From an uncultured Armatimonadota bacterium (GTDB taxonomy: Bacteria; Armatimonadota; Fimbriimonadia; Fimbriimonadales; Fimbriimonadaceae): DNA of 64,000 nucleotides. The notes beneath the pieces are model-generated. The model did no database searches. It was given only the letters and a program-made list of their open reading frames with translations, and was not told the origin of the DNA. The stretch is taken from assembly GCA_903927025.1 (NCBI GenBank), contig CAIYLG010000061.1:1-64000 (forward strand). The letters are read 5' to 3'. The first letter of the stretch is position 1. Each line of letters starts with the position of its first letter. Below are positions 34,817-43,851 of the stretch, piece after piece. The translations under genes and the position numbers were made by a program.

Positions 34817-37222
34817 ATGAGATATGCTGCCACTGAATCACATATGGAGAGCCAAATATTGACTGATGATAGTTCCGAAGGTGCACAAGTAAAGGAGAAG
34901 CTGGCTTTTGCGCTATTACCAGTCATTTCCGGGTTCTACTTGTCGTATTGCATAAAAGCAAATGGTTTACCGGAACAAGCGTACTCTCTTTTTCTTGCGC
35001 TATTCATTTGGTTTGTATTGTTCCTTCTATTTGAAGTCCGCGGCGTACTCGTCTTAGTCTCTTTCCTCCCGCTAGGTCTTCTTTACTTCGTTCATAATTC
35101 CGTGGCGACTTATGTGGCTGTCATTTCATGTGGAATTATCGTAGCAATACAAAGGAAAAGCTTTGGTCAATTGCGACGACACTTGGTTCTTGCCGGTTGG
35201 GTTTGCGCCTACTTGATGATTGACCAATCAGGATTATTTTGGCAGGCTACAGAGTTTGTGAACAGAGGTCTGAAGAACTTTCCTCTTTTGGCTCCAAGCC
35301 TAGTCAGTCCCAATGGTGTTCGTTCCCTTGGCGTTGAGTGGACGTTCATTTCGCTCCTAGCAATATGCGGTGGCAATCGAGGTTCAGTAGAAGTGAGAAG
35401 CCGCATATATGCCAAGTTGGGGCTCGTTGCATTATCAATGATCTGCAGCTTAACCACAAACTCAGATATCCCTTCTATGGTCCTAGCGGCAAGTCTTTGG
35501 CTATCGAGCCCGCTAGAGTCCTTGAATTCTCAACGCTCTTGGGATGCCCAGAGATCTGTCACAGCGCTAGCCTTAGGATGCATATGCCTTGGGTTTGTCC
35601 TGTCGGCGAACCAAATAGTGGACGGAAAGCCTAAGACAAGAAAAGTGGTGATTGTTGATGGCGGGTTAAAGACGCTTACGGTTCCCAGTGGTCCACCGTT
35701 GATGGCATCCGAACCTCCGCAGGCGTCGTTTGGAGCGATGGTTCGGCTACTGAAGGAGAACGGCTGGGAACCCAAAATTTGTCCTGCGAGCAAACTTTCT
35801 GCCAGCATCGAAGATGCGGCTTTATGTATACAAATAAATCCGCAGACGTACCTGACAAGAGTTGATAAGTCTTCGTTGTTGCGGTTTGTATCGTCGGGAG
35901 GTGGATTCCTGGTTCTCGGAGATCACACTGACATTGCTGGGATTCGAGGGCCCCTTAACGACGCTTTGAGTTTCACCGATATTTCATTCCGCTTTGACTC
36001 CGCCATTGCCCTTCCGCACAATTTTGAGTGGGAAGACGGATTAAAGATCGCGTCCATTAACGATTTCTTTGGTTACTCAAATGTCGACTTTGGCATCGCG
36101 ATTGGCGCTAGTTTGCGCGTTGGTCCAGATGCGAGAGTTCTTATTAGAGGCGAGCGAGGATTCTCCGATCCGGGCAATTATGCTACGGGCCCGTCTCATT
36201 TAGGTTCAATGCAACCCGCGGCAAACAAAAATGTCGGATCGCTATGTTTAGTCGCCGAACAAAAGATTGGTGACGGTTTAGTCCAAGTCTGGGGCGATAC
36301 AAGCGGCTTTCAAGACTCCGCATTAACTGAAACCTCTGCATTTGTCCTATGTGACTTGGAGAGGTTAGCGAGCCACAGGTATCTCTTCACCCACAAGGTT
36401 GCCTGTATAATTTGTGCTTCAGCTACGGCAATATGGTTGATTTGTTTGATGGCGTCCCCTCTCCTCGTCCAGGGGGTGCTCTTGGTAATTGTGGCGGTTG
36501 GTATGGCCGTCGATGAGTTGATCAAGACCGAGTCGGTACAGGCATCGCGGAGGGTTACGAGGACCTCTCCTATTCAATTCGACTGTAGCCATGGCAGCGA
36601 AATACCTAAAGCAGATAACTCCGGCCAGCTTTACACCAGCAAGCTTCGAAACTTGATTCTTCGGACTGGGCAACTGTCGGTGAACGAATACGACACGATT
36701 CCCTGTTGGAACGCCACAAAATGTGTGTTTATCTTGGCCCCAACCAGACCGTATTCAGAGCAAGAAGCTCGAAGCCTTCGACGATGGGTTGAGAATGGGG
36801 GCACACTGTTTCTGAGCATTGGACGGAACAACACATTCGCTTGCAAATCATTGTTTAGAATGTTTGATTTCGAGGTAGGCGATAGTCAGAGAGGACGTGG
36901 AATCGGAGCGGTCACTGACCGCCCTTGGGTCTATGATGCAGCAAATCACCTCAGAAGTACCGCTCCGTTAATCAAAGTTCCTGCCGAGGTGCCGATCACC
37001 TTTATTGATTCGTACGCGATCCAGTCGAAGCAGGGGGAGACAGTTTGCTCGGCCCTGGGTGACCCGTTAATGAAGATTCTGCCTTGGAGAAAGGGCCGCA
37101 TCGTGATCGTTGGCGATAGCAGGTTTTACACAGACAAGAATCTTGGTGAACGCGACACATGGAATTTACCAAATGCACACCTTATCTATCGCCTACTATC
37201 GCAAGATCTTCCAAAAAACTGA
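34817..37222 (+). CDS. Polytopic membrane protein with two glutamine-amidotransferase-like domains, paralog 1
   Basis: An 801-residue protein. About eight hydrophobic segments (residues about 30-265) are followed by a soluble Rossmann-like domain (about 270-515) with GGGFLVLGDHTDIAG, two more membrane helices (about 525-570) and a second soluble domain with SEQEARSLRRWVENGGTLF. The soluble parts resemble class I glutamine-amidotransferase-like or DUF4350-type domains, which often lack the catalytic Cys. The next gene has the same layout and the GDHTD motif. The membrane part I cannot assign: MBOAT-like and exosortase-like folds were both considered. The ATG 34817 has only a distant AAAGGA; ATG 34844 is an alternative. 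Confidence 0.72.
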   Translation: MRYAATESHMESQILTDDSSEGAQVKEKLAFALLPVISGFYLSYCIKANGLPEQAYSLFLALFIWFVLFLLFEVRGVLVLVSFLPLGLLYFVHNSVATYVAVISCGIIVAIQRKSFGQLRRHLVLAGWVCAYLMIDQSGLFWQATEFVNRGLKNFPLLAPSLVSPNGVRSLGVEWTFISLLAICGGNRGSVEVRSRIYAKLGLVALSMICSLTTNSDIPSMVLAASLWLSSPLESLNSQRSWDAQRSVTALALGCICLGFVLSANQIVDGKPKTRKVVIVDGGLKTLTVPSGPPLMASEPPQASFGAMVRLLKENGWEPKICPASKLSASIEDAALCIQINPQTYLTRVDKSSLLRFVSSGGGFLVLGDHTDIAGIRGPLNDALSFTDISFRFDSAIALPHNFEWEDGLKIASINDFFGYSNVDFGIAIGASLRVGPDARVLIRGERGFSDPGNYATGPSHLGSMQPAANKNVGSLCLVAEQKIGDGLVQVWGDTSGFQDSALTETSAFVLCDLERLASHRYLFTHKVACIICASATAIWLICLMASPLLVQGVLLVIVAVGMAVDELIKTESVQASRRVTRTSPIQFDCSHGSEIPKADNSGQLYTSKLRNLILRTGQLSVNEYDTIPCWNATKCVFILAPTRPYSEQEARSLRRWVENGGTLFLSIGRNNTFACKSLFRMFDFEVGDSQRGRGIGAVTDRPWVYDAANHLRSTAPLIKVPAEVPITFIDSYAIQSKQGETVCSALGDPLMKILPWRKGRIVIVGDSRFYTDKNLGERDTWNLPNAHLIYRLLSQDLPKN

Positions 37223-39722
37223 CCTTCTTGGCTCAATCGCAATCGGGCTAGTTGTTTGGTTAGCAGCACTGCTGTGTATTGAGACTACACCCCGTACATT
37301 TCTTTTCGTGGGATTTGAACCTAATCCGCAGTGGAAACTTATCGCATTTGCTTTAGTTGTTGCTTCACTAGCGCTTCCATCAAATGTCACTGCGGCTCAA
37401 CCGTGGTGGATCGGCCTTGCGCTCTTTGCATTATGCGCGCTTTTGTGGCCAGCAACACCGAACTTTCAGGTTTTGACGGTTTTGGTCATTTTATGGATTG
37501 TGGCCACTAGGGTACGTCTGGCGAATTGGGCAGCTGGCCGGCTTGGCTTTGCCGCAAACATACTGTGCCTTTGTATTGCTGTTGACAATGTGTACGATAA
37601 GATAGACAGTCGCATATCCGTACTGCCCGGTTTGCAATCCATATCATGCTTGATACTTAAAATATGCGCAATTGACTCGACGATTAATAACGATTTTTTG
37701 TATGTAAACCTTCATGGGGTTACCTACAGGATGCTCGTTAGCTTAGATAAGCTTGGTGGGTCATTTCCATGGATCCTGATGTTTGGATTTGGCTATTGCA
37801 TTTACCTCCGTACTCGGCGTCTTTCATACGTGGCAACTACTGTTCTGATCGTAGCTTTCGGGAGCGTGTGCTTTTCAGTAGCCGGTTATTGTATAAGTGC
37901 CGGAACGTCCAACAATGACTGGTGGACTGAGTCAATCATTGCAATTGGGTACTTGCCGCTTGTTTCGATTGTTGCTTTGATATATTTCGTTTCAAAAAAA
38001 GTAAAGACGGACGCAAAAGAGTTCAAAGTCTCCAGTAGCTCCTTTGTGTTAACGCTTGGAGCCTCAATAATATTGTGCAGTAGCATTTTCTACGTCGATG
38101 GTGGTCCGAAGTCCAACGGCAAGGTCGTGATCGATGATCTGCATAGCGACTGGGAGTGGCTTGATACACCTTTGGACACTTATTGGTATGGTATGAGGTC
38201 GACATACAACTATTACAATTTTCAGGAAGGTCTCAGTCGATACTATAGCGTTAGCCTGAATCACTCTCCGATTACGACAGTTAGTCTCGAATCGGTCAGT
38301 GTATTAATACTCAAAACTCCAACTCAACCATACTCTCTTTCAGAAATTGAGGCAATTGTTGAATTTGTAGATCGGGGTGGGGGGCTCTGGATTATTGGGG
38401 ACCACACAGATGCATTTGGAATGTCAACGTACCTAAATCCTATTCTCAGTCGGTTTGGCAGCAAGTTTGAATTCAACGCTGTGGGCGATCCAATGTACCG
38501 GCGCAACCTCTATGCATCAAATAGATTTACCTCCGGTTTGTATCCTGATTTGTCTACGTTTCTGTTCTACACGAGTGGGCAAATTAGAGCACCACTACTT
38601 TGGAATGATTCTATTCACCAAGGGAGACTGTTGTTGGACGAAGGTGACTATTCTGCTGGCACCTTCTTTGGCAACATGGAGCCGGATATCTACGAACATG
38701 TGGGGCATGTCACGGAAGCATCAGAGGGTTCTTATGGCAACGGCAGGGTAGCAATTTGGTCGGATAGCACTTTGTTTTCAAATTTTTCGATCTTTATGCC
38801 TGGTAAGTTTGAGGTCGCTATTCAGACAGTGGACTGGTTAGACAGGCAGAGAGCTATCGGACGTTATAGGCCGCTGTTATTCCTTTTCGGAGGGATTGTT
38901 TTCTTGTTGGGTGCCCGAAATTCTGTTACAGGTCAGATTGCTCTCTCCGCCCTTTTAGGTTGCAGTCTGGCAATATTGTTCACGCGATTGTTACATTCAT
39001 GGGAATTTCCAAACCTAAGGCCAATTGCTCCGTTTCGCGATGTGGGGTTTTACGAACCCGCTAAATTGGGTTACTTTCCGGAGTTAACATCGATTGACAA
39101 GTCTTCTCCAGTTACCAATCTGAGCGCCTTCATAGCATGTCAAAGGGTCGGCAAGCGTGGGAGAATTCTTGATGATCTTTCGACCGTATCTCAATACTCT
39201 CAAATTGTGTTAATACCCTCAAGGACGCAGTTTGAGCGCAATGAGATTTCTTTGCTTAGGTCTTGGGTTCGGCGTGGTGGGGAGTTGATTGTTTTAGATG
39301 GATGTAAGTTAGGAATCGACGCTGGAAGACAATTAGCCGAAATTGGTGATTTGAAATTGGCTGAGTTGCCTCGCTCCGATCTCACAGGAGGAGTGAACGA
39401 ATTGAGGAGTGGCACAGGCATGCAAGTTGGGATGGACGGGACCCGAGTAGGCGTTTTACAGGGATCACTTGTGCTGGCGAAAATTTCGAACAGCGGAACC
39501 GCTGTTGGTGTAGAGCGGAAAGTTGGTTTAGGGCGTTTGGTCTTCTTCTCAACTTGTTCTTTATTTTCTGATGATAGCTTGTCATTGGACGAGCAAATAC
39601 CATCGACAGTACAACTAGAAGCTAGGTGGTTGCTGTATGGAATATTAGACAATAGATTTATAGACAAACAGCCGACGCGCTTACCAAATTTGGACCATGC
39701 CGTCATCCCGATGAGGGAATAG
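37173..39722 (+). CDS. Polytopic membrane protein with two glutamine-amidotransferase-like domains, paralog 2
   Basis: An 849-residue protein sharing the architecture of its upstream neighbour: about eight membrane helices, a soluble domain with RGGGLWIIGDHTDAFGMSTY (aligning with GGGFLVLGDHTDIAG), a helix pair around residues 605-650, and a second soluble domain with NEISLLRSWVRRGGELIVLDG. ATG 37173 gives a 50-base overlap with the upstream gene, indicating coupled translation; an earlier in-frame TTG only adds residues inside the overlap. Low G+C like the rest of the island. Second-copy retention next to each other suggests a heteromeric complex. Function unknown. Confidence 0.72.
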   Translation: MHTLSIAYYRKIFQKTDLLGSIAIGLVVWLAALLCIETTPRTFLFVGFEPNPQWKLIAFALVVASLALPSNVTAAQPWWIGLALFALCALLWPATPNFQVLTVLVILWIVATRVRLANWAAGRLGFAANILCLCIAVDNVYDKIDSRISVLPGLQSISCLILKICAIDSTINNDFLYVNLHGVTYRMLVSLDKLGGSFPWILMFGFGYCIYLRTRRLSYVATTVLIVAFGSVCFSVAGYCISAGTSNNDWWTESIIAIGYLPLVSIVALIYFVSKKVKTDAKEFKVSSSSFVLTLGASIILCSSIFYVDGGPKSNGKVVIDDLHSDWEWLDTPLDTYWYGMRSTYNYYNFQEGLSRYYSVSLNHSPITTVSLESVSVLILKTPTQPYSLSEIEAIVEFVDRGGGLWIIGDHTDAFGMSTYLNPILSRFGSKFEFNAVGDPMYRRNLYASNRFTSGLYPDLSTFLFYTSGQIRAPLLWNDSIHQGRLLLDEGDYSAGTFFGNMEPDIYEHVGHVTEASEGSYGNGRVAIWSDSTLFSNFSIFMPGKFEVAIQTVDWLDRQRAIGRYRPLLFLFGGIVFLLGARNSVTGQIALSALLGCSLAILFTRLLHSWEFPNLRPIAPFRDVGFYEPAKLGYFPELTSIDKSSPVTNLSAFIACQRVGKRGRILDDLSTVSQYSQIVLIPSRTQFERNEISLLRSWVRRGGELIVLDGCKLGIDAGRQLAEIGDLKLAELPRSDLTGGVNELRSGTGMQVGMDGTRVGVLQGSLVLAKISNSGTAVGVERKVGLGRLVFFSTCSLFSDDSLSLDEQIPSTVQLEARWLLYGILDNRFIDKQPTRLPNLDHAVIPMRE

Positions 39723-39832
39723 TTATATCACTGGGTGTTTGACTTCAGTGAGTGCGGTTTATTGGAAAGTAAATGTTGGGAAGTCAGTCGGATTGAAGAT
39801 ATAAGGTGCACTTTTCTCGCTTTTTCGAAGCG

Positions 39833-41227
39833 CTACAGAGGCCGGGACGGCGAAGCCTGCCGCAACTGGGTGAGGCGTTTGCCGGAGGCGAAGGGCATGT
39901 TGATTTGGCGGGCGTAGAGGTCGTACTCTTCGGCTCCGGTGACTTCGACTCTCACGATGTCGCCGGGTTTGGAGTCGCCTTCTACGAAGACGAGGCCGTC
40001 GATTTCGGGGGCGTCTCGGTGGGATCTGCCGATGAGCCAGCCTTCTCGGGAGTCTTCAATCAGCACGTCCATCTGTCTGCCGACCCACGCCTGGTTCATC
40101 TCCAGGGAGATCTTCTGCTGGAGGCGCATCAGCTTGTCGTATCGCTCACGCTTGACGCGGGGTGCAAGCTGGCCTTCCATGTCGTGGGCTGGGGTGCCGG
40201 GCTCTTTCGAGAAGACGAACGCCCCGACTCGATCCAAACGAGACTGCTTGGTGAAGTCGATCAGGTAGTCGAACTCCTCCTGGGTTTCGCCGGGGAAGCC
40301 GACGATATAGGTCGTTCTAATCGCACAATCTGGCATTGCGGCGCGGACCTTGTCAAAGAGCTTGAGGTACCGCTCGCCGTCCCAAGGGCGCTTCATGCGG
40401 CGCAGCGTTTCCGGGTGCGCGTGCTGGAGGGGGATGTCGATGTACGGCAGCACCTTCTCGCAGGTCGCCATCGTTTCAATAACTTCGTCGGTCAGTCGGT
40501 TCGGATAGAAATAGAGAAGTCGGATCCAGTCGATTCCCTCGACCGCGCTCAGCTCACGCAGCAGCTTGGGAAGAGTGAACTCCTTGTACAGGTCGTAGCC
40601 GTACTGGGTGACGTCCTGAGCGATGAGGTTGAGCTCTCTGGCGCCGGTCTTGGCGAGGTGACGCGCTTCCTGCAGCACACGTTCAATTGGCTTGCTCTGG
40701 TGGCCACCACGGAAACTTGGAATCGTGCAGAAGGTGCAGCGGTGGTCGCAACCTTCACTGATCTTCAGGTAGGCGCTCCACGGCCTCCCCGTGCGGGTGC
40801 GGGTTTCGACCTCCGCCCAGCGATGGTGGGGTGGGGTGACGTCGAGGGTCTGATTGCGTGCCTCTTGGACTTCGCGGACGATTTCCGCAAACCGACCCAT
40901 CTGACCGACTCCGACGTATAGATCCGCTCCTGGCGCCAGTTTCATCAGCTCGGGGCCCAGACGCTGAGCTAGGCAGCCTGCGACGATGACCTTGCCGGTC
41001 CTTCCCGCCTTCTTTTCGCGGACGGCATCCTTGATCGCCTGAATGGACTCCGCCTTGCTGGCTTCCAGGAAGCCACAGGTGTTGATCACGGTGACGCTGG
41101 TCTTCTTGGCGTTTCCGTCAATCTGGAATCCCTCACGGGCAAGCACGCCCGCGATCTCCTCGCTGTCCACTTCGTTTTTGGCACAGCCGAGGGTCACGAT
41201 CCTGACTTTGTCTGGAGATTCCTGCAT
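39833..41227 (-). CDS. rimO: Ribosomal protein S12 methylthiotransferase
   Basis: Radical SAM enzyme of 464 residues that adds a methylthio group to the conserved aspartate of ribosomal protein S12. The N-terminal UPF0004 domain (TLGCAKNEVDSE) carries cysteines for the auxiliary cluster; the radical SAM site is CDHRCTFC within KISEGCDHRCTFCTIPSFRG; the C-terminal TRAM domain begins near QMDVLIEDS. DLYVGVGQ and related motifs favour RimO over MiaB. The ATG lacks a Shine-Dalgarno site and follows a CATAAT box by eight bases. Typical housekeeping composition, marking the right border of the A+T-rich island. Confidence 0.95.
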   Translation of the reverse strand: MQESPDKVRIVTLGCAKNEVDSEEIAGVLAREGFQIDGNAKKTSVTVINTCGFLEASKAESIQAIKDAVREKKAGRTGKVIVAGCLAQRLGPELMKLAPGADLYVGVGQMGRFAEIVREVQEARNQTLDVTPPHHRWAEVETRTRTGRPWSAYLKISEGCDHRCTFCTIPSFRGGHQSKPIERVLQEARHLAKTGARELNLIAQDVTQYGYDLYKEFTLPKLLRELSAVEGIDWIRLLYFYPNRLTDEVIETMATCEKVLPYIDIPLQHAHPETLRRMKRPWDGERYLKLFDKVRAAMPDCAIRTTYIVGFPGETQEEFDYLIDFTKQSRLDRVGAFVFSKEPGTPAHDMEGQLAPRVKRERYDKLMRLQQKISLEMNQAWVGRQMDVLIEDSREGWLIGRSHRDAPEIDGLVFVEGDSKPGDIVRVEVTGAEEYDLYARQINMPFASGKRLTQLRQASPSRPL

Positions 41228-41235
41228 TGAGGTTC

Positions 41236-41241
41236 ATTATG
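41236..41241 (-). promoter_or_regulatory. -10 box of rimO, leaderless arrangement
   Basis: CATAAT lies eight bases before the rimO ATG on the minus strand, so the mRNA would start at or within a base or two of the start codon. Confidence 0.45.
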
Positions 41242-41324
41242 GCGCTTCCGGGGGATAGGCCCCTTTTGGGATGTCTCGAAGCGGACAAGAGTTCTTAACA
41301 AGTGAACCGGGTAAAACCGCCTCG

Positions 41325-42197
41325 ATGTTTAGCACTCGCACGGGTTCGTTCCCGATCGGTTTTCGGCGTGGATGGTCAGACTGGCAAAAGGATCTGGATG
41401 GCGTGATCGCCTGGGCGAAAGCCAATGAGATCGGAGTGATTGACCTCGGTGGAGATGCTGACACTTCTGCCGTGAAGCTTAAAGAAGCTGGAATTCGAGT
41501 GGGTTCGGCCGACCTTCCCGCCTGGAGCGGCCTCATCACCGCCGATGCCGGAAAGCGAGCAGACGCCATCGCGAAGCAGGCCGCCTATGTGGAAGCCTGC
41601 GCCGCACAGGGCGTGAACAACTACTTCCTCGTCATGCTTCCTGAGGATGCCTCCAAGCCGCGAAGCGAGAACTTTGCATTGATGGTGGAGGGGCTCAACC
41701 TGCTCACACCACACCTCGAGAAGCACGGTGGCCGCCTGGTCATCGAAGGCTGGCCCGGACCCGGCGCGCTCTGCTGCACGCCAGAGGGCTATCGAGCCGT
41801 GATCAAAGAGGTTCCGTCCACCAGCGTCGGTATCAACTACGACCCTTCCCACCTCATCCGAATGGGCATCGATCCGATTCGCTTCGTAGAAGAGTTCGCG
41901 GACCGCGTGTACCACTGCCATGGAAAGGATACGGAAGTGTTCACCGAGAACGTGTACGAGTTCGGAACTGAGCAGCCGGCGACGTTTGACAAGGGACACG
42001 GCTTCGGAAGCCACAGCTGGCGCTACACCATCCCTGGTCACGGTCAGATGCGATGGGTGAAGGCATTCCAGATTCTTGAGGCGCGCGGCTACAAAGGTGC
42101 GGTCAGCATCGAGCTCGAGGATGAGAACTTCAACACCGACGAAGCGGGCGAAAAGCAGGGCATCCTTGCTGGCTCCCACTTCCTTGCCAGTTGCTGA
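41325..42197 (+). CDS. Sugar phosphate isomerase/epimerase
   Basis: A 290-residue TIM-barrel enzyme of the xylose-isomerase-like/IolE family. Metal ligands are expected at IEGWPGPGA, NYDPSHLIRMG, YHCHGKD and SIELEDENF, all present. ATG 41325 (MFSTRTGSFPIGFRRGW) is preferred to the upstream ATG 41271 because the extra residues do not resemble the family and no ribosome site precedes them. It is divergent from rimO and followed by a strong terminator, so it is a single-gene unit. Substrate unknown. Confidence 0.85.
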   Translation: MFSTRTGSFPIGFRRGWSDWQKDLDGVIAWAKANEIGVIDLGGDADTSAVKLKEAGIRVGSADLPAWSGLITADAGKRADAIAKQAAYVEACAAQGVNNYFLVMLPEDASKPRSENFALMVEGLNLLTPHLEKHGGRLVIEGWPGPGALCCTPEGYRAVIKEVPSTSVGINYDPSHLIRMGIDPIRFVEEFADRVYHCHGKDTEVFTENVYEFGTEQPATFDKGHGFGSHSWRYTIPGHGQMRWVKAFQILEARGYKGAVSIELEDENFNTDEAGEKQGILAGSHFLASC

Positions 42198-42212
42198 TCA
42201 TCAATTAGTGCA

Positions 42213-42243
42213 AGCCCCCTCGACGCTTCGAGGGGGCTTTTTT
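42213..42243 (+). terminator. Strong intrinsic terminator
   Basis: An 11-bp perfect stem, AGCCCCCTCGA with TCGAGGGGGCT, around a four-base loop and ending in six T, 15 bases after the isomerase stop. Confidence 0.95.
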
Positions 42244-42477
42244 GTGCCTGGAAGTGGGCGCATCTCTGTCAGCGAATCTAATGACAGTGAACCATCGACT
42301 AGCTCAACGCCGAATCTCGTGCAAATATTTTTACGTGCTGAACACGAGCTGTAGCCTCAAACCCGGTCCAAGTTGTGACCGCGTTTGGACTTCTGAGGAG
42401 TCTGTCGCCACCTCGTCACGGCACATGACTGGCCATCAAAAATGTCAAATCCGCCCAGGTGGCCATTGGATACCCTT

Positions 42478-43851
42478 ATGAGTGTTGTGTCGCATCGAGA
42501 CGATTTGCTGGTGGGAACCGAGAAGGAATCACTTTCTCTAGAGGCAGGTTGTCCGTTCCGTAGAGAGCGAGACAATAGCTTTTCCCTCGCAACCCCAGTT
42601 GGATTGGTCGGCATCAGCTACCACACCGCCAGCTTGAATATCCGCAGCAAAGTCGGCGTTGCGGCTAAAGGATTGGAGAGACTACTCCACCGGTTCTCGG
42701 ATGAAGGGTTCGATGAATGCATGGTCCTGTCGACCTGCAATCGCACCGAGATTTACTTTGTGGGTGGCACCCACGCCGAAGTCGAGAGGATCGTCGCCGA
42801 AGAGTCCGCCCTCTCGTCTGAAGAGCTCGCACCCCACTTTTACATTAAAGCCGGCGCTTGCACCGCCCTTCATCTTTTCGGAGTGGCCAGCGGTCTCGAC
42901 TCCGCAGTTCTTGGTGAAACAGAAATCCTTGCCCAGATTAAGGACGCCGTAGCCAGAGCCCGGACGGAAGGCACGATGGGCAGGCATATCGACTTCCTCG
43001 TGCGCCGAAGCCAAGTGGCGAGCCGACGAGTCCGAACCGAAACCGATCTGTGTCGCAATGTCACCTCAGTAGGTGCCCTCGCCGTGAAGGATGCCGCTCA
43101 TCGAGTTGGCGGATACATCGGCAAGAAGGTCGTCGTGGTTGGCGCCGGAAAGATCGCTGAGCGAGTGGCGAAAGATTTGATTACTCAGGGGCATCCTGCG
43201 ATCGTGTTCGTAAACCGAACTCGCGCCAACGCAGAAAGCCTCGCCGTCCGATACGGCGGCACGTCCGACGAATTGAACACCCTGGAAGCTCACCTTATTG
43301 ATGCGGATGTCGCCTTTATGGCCACCGCGTCGGACGTTCCTGTCCTCGGTGCAGAAGCTATCGCTCGAGTCAACGCTTCTCGTGAGGGACGTTGCCTGAT
43401 GGTGGTGGACCTCGGCGTTCCCGCCAACACGGACCGCGAGGCGACGAACGGCTGTGGCTGGAACGTGCTGGACATGGACATCCTTGCCAAGCGATGCGAC
43501 CAGAACACCGGTAAGCGCGCCGCATCGATTCCGCACGCAATGGCGATCATGGACCAGGAGATCGACGGCTACCTCATCGAGTGCCGACAGCGTCTCGCTT
43601 CGCCCACGATCGAAGCGCTGGTTCGGTTCACCGACGACGTGAAGCACCAGAATCTTTCCTGGGCCAACGAGCGACTTTCCCACCTATCCCCTAAAGATCT
43701 CAAGATCGTTTCCGACCTTGCGGCTAGAATGGCTAAAGGATTCCTCCAGGCTCCTATTCAGGAACTGAAGGAAGAACTGACGTCCGAGCACCATCGAGAC
43801 GTGGTCCATAAGCTGTTTCACCTAGAAGTTGGAGGTCAAGACCATCGCTGA
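42478..43851 (+). CDS. hemA: Glutamyl-tRNA reductase
   Basis: First enzyme of C5-pathway tetrapyrrole synthesis, reducing glutamyl-tRNA to glutamate-1-semialdehyde. 457 residues. The catalytic Cys is in VLSTCNRTEIY, the GISYHTA motif and the Rossmann loop VVGAGKIAE follow, and the C-terminal dimerisation helices are complete. The family usually begins a few residues before GISYHTA; here about 40 extra residues precede it when ATG 42478 is used, so the true start may be internal (for example a TTG near 42601). First gene of an eight-gene heme operon; the 234-base region from the terminator to the start shows no clear promoter. Confidence 0.93.
   Translation: MSVVSHRDDLLVGTEKESLSLEAGCPFRRERDNSFSLATPVGLVGISYHTASLNIRSKVGVAAKGLERLLHRFSDEGFDECMVLSTCNRTEIYFVGGTHAEVERIVAEESALSSEELAPHFYIKAGACTALHLFGVASGLDSAVLGETEILAQIKDAVARARTEGTMGRHIDFLVRRSQVASRRVRTETDLCRNVTSVGALAVKDAAHRVGGYIGKKVVVVGAGKIAERVAKDLITQGHPAIVFVNRTRANAESLAVRYGGTSDELNTLEAHLIDADVAFMATASDVPVLGAEAIARVNASREGRCLMVVDLGVPANTDREATNGCGWNVLDMDILAKRCDQNTGKRAASIPHAMAIMDQEIDGYLIECRQRLASPTIEALVRFTDDVKHQNLSWANERLSHLSPKDLKIVSDLAARMAKGFLQAPIQELKEELTSEHHRDVVHKLFHLEVGGQDHR

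Noticed and set aside
34817-39722. Exosortase assignment for the membrane domains
   Set aside because: The conserved Cys-containing motif of exosortases is absent in both paralogs; only overall topology is compatible.
39806-40921. 371-codon plus-strand frame opposite rimO
   Set aside because: Shadow of rimO, which has all radical SAM motifs on the minus strand.
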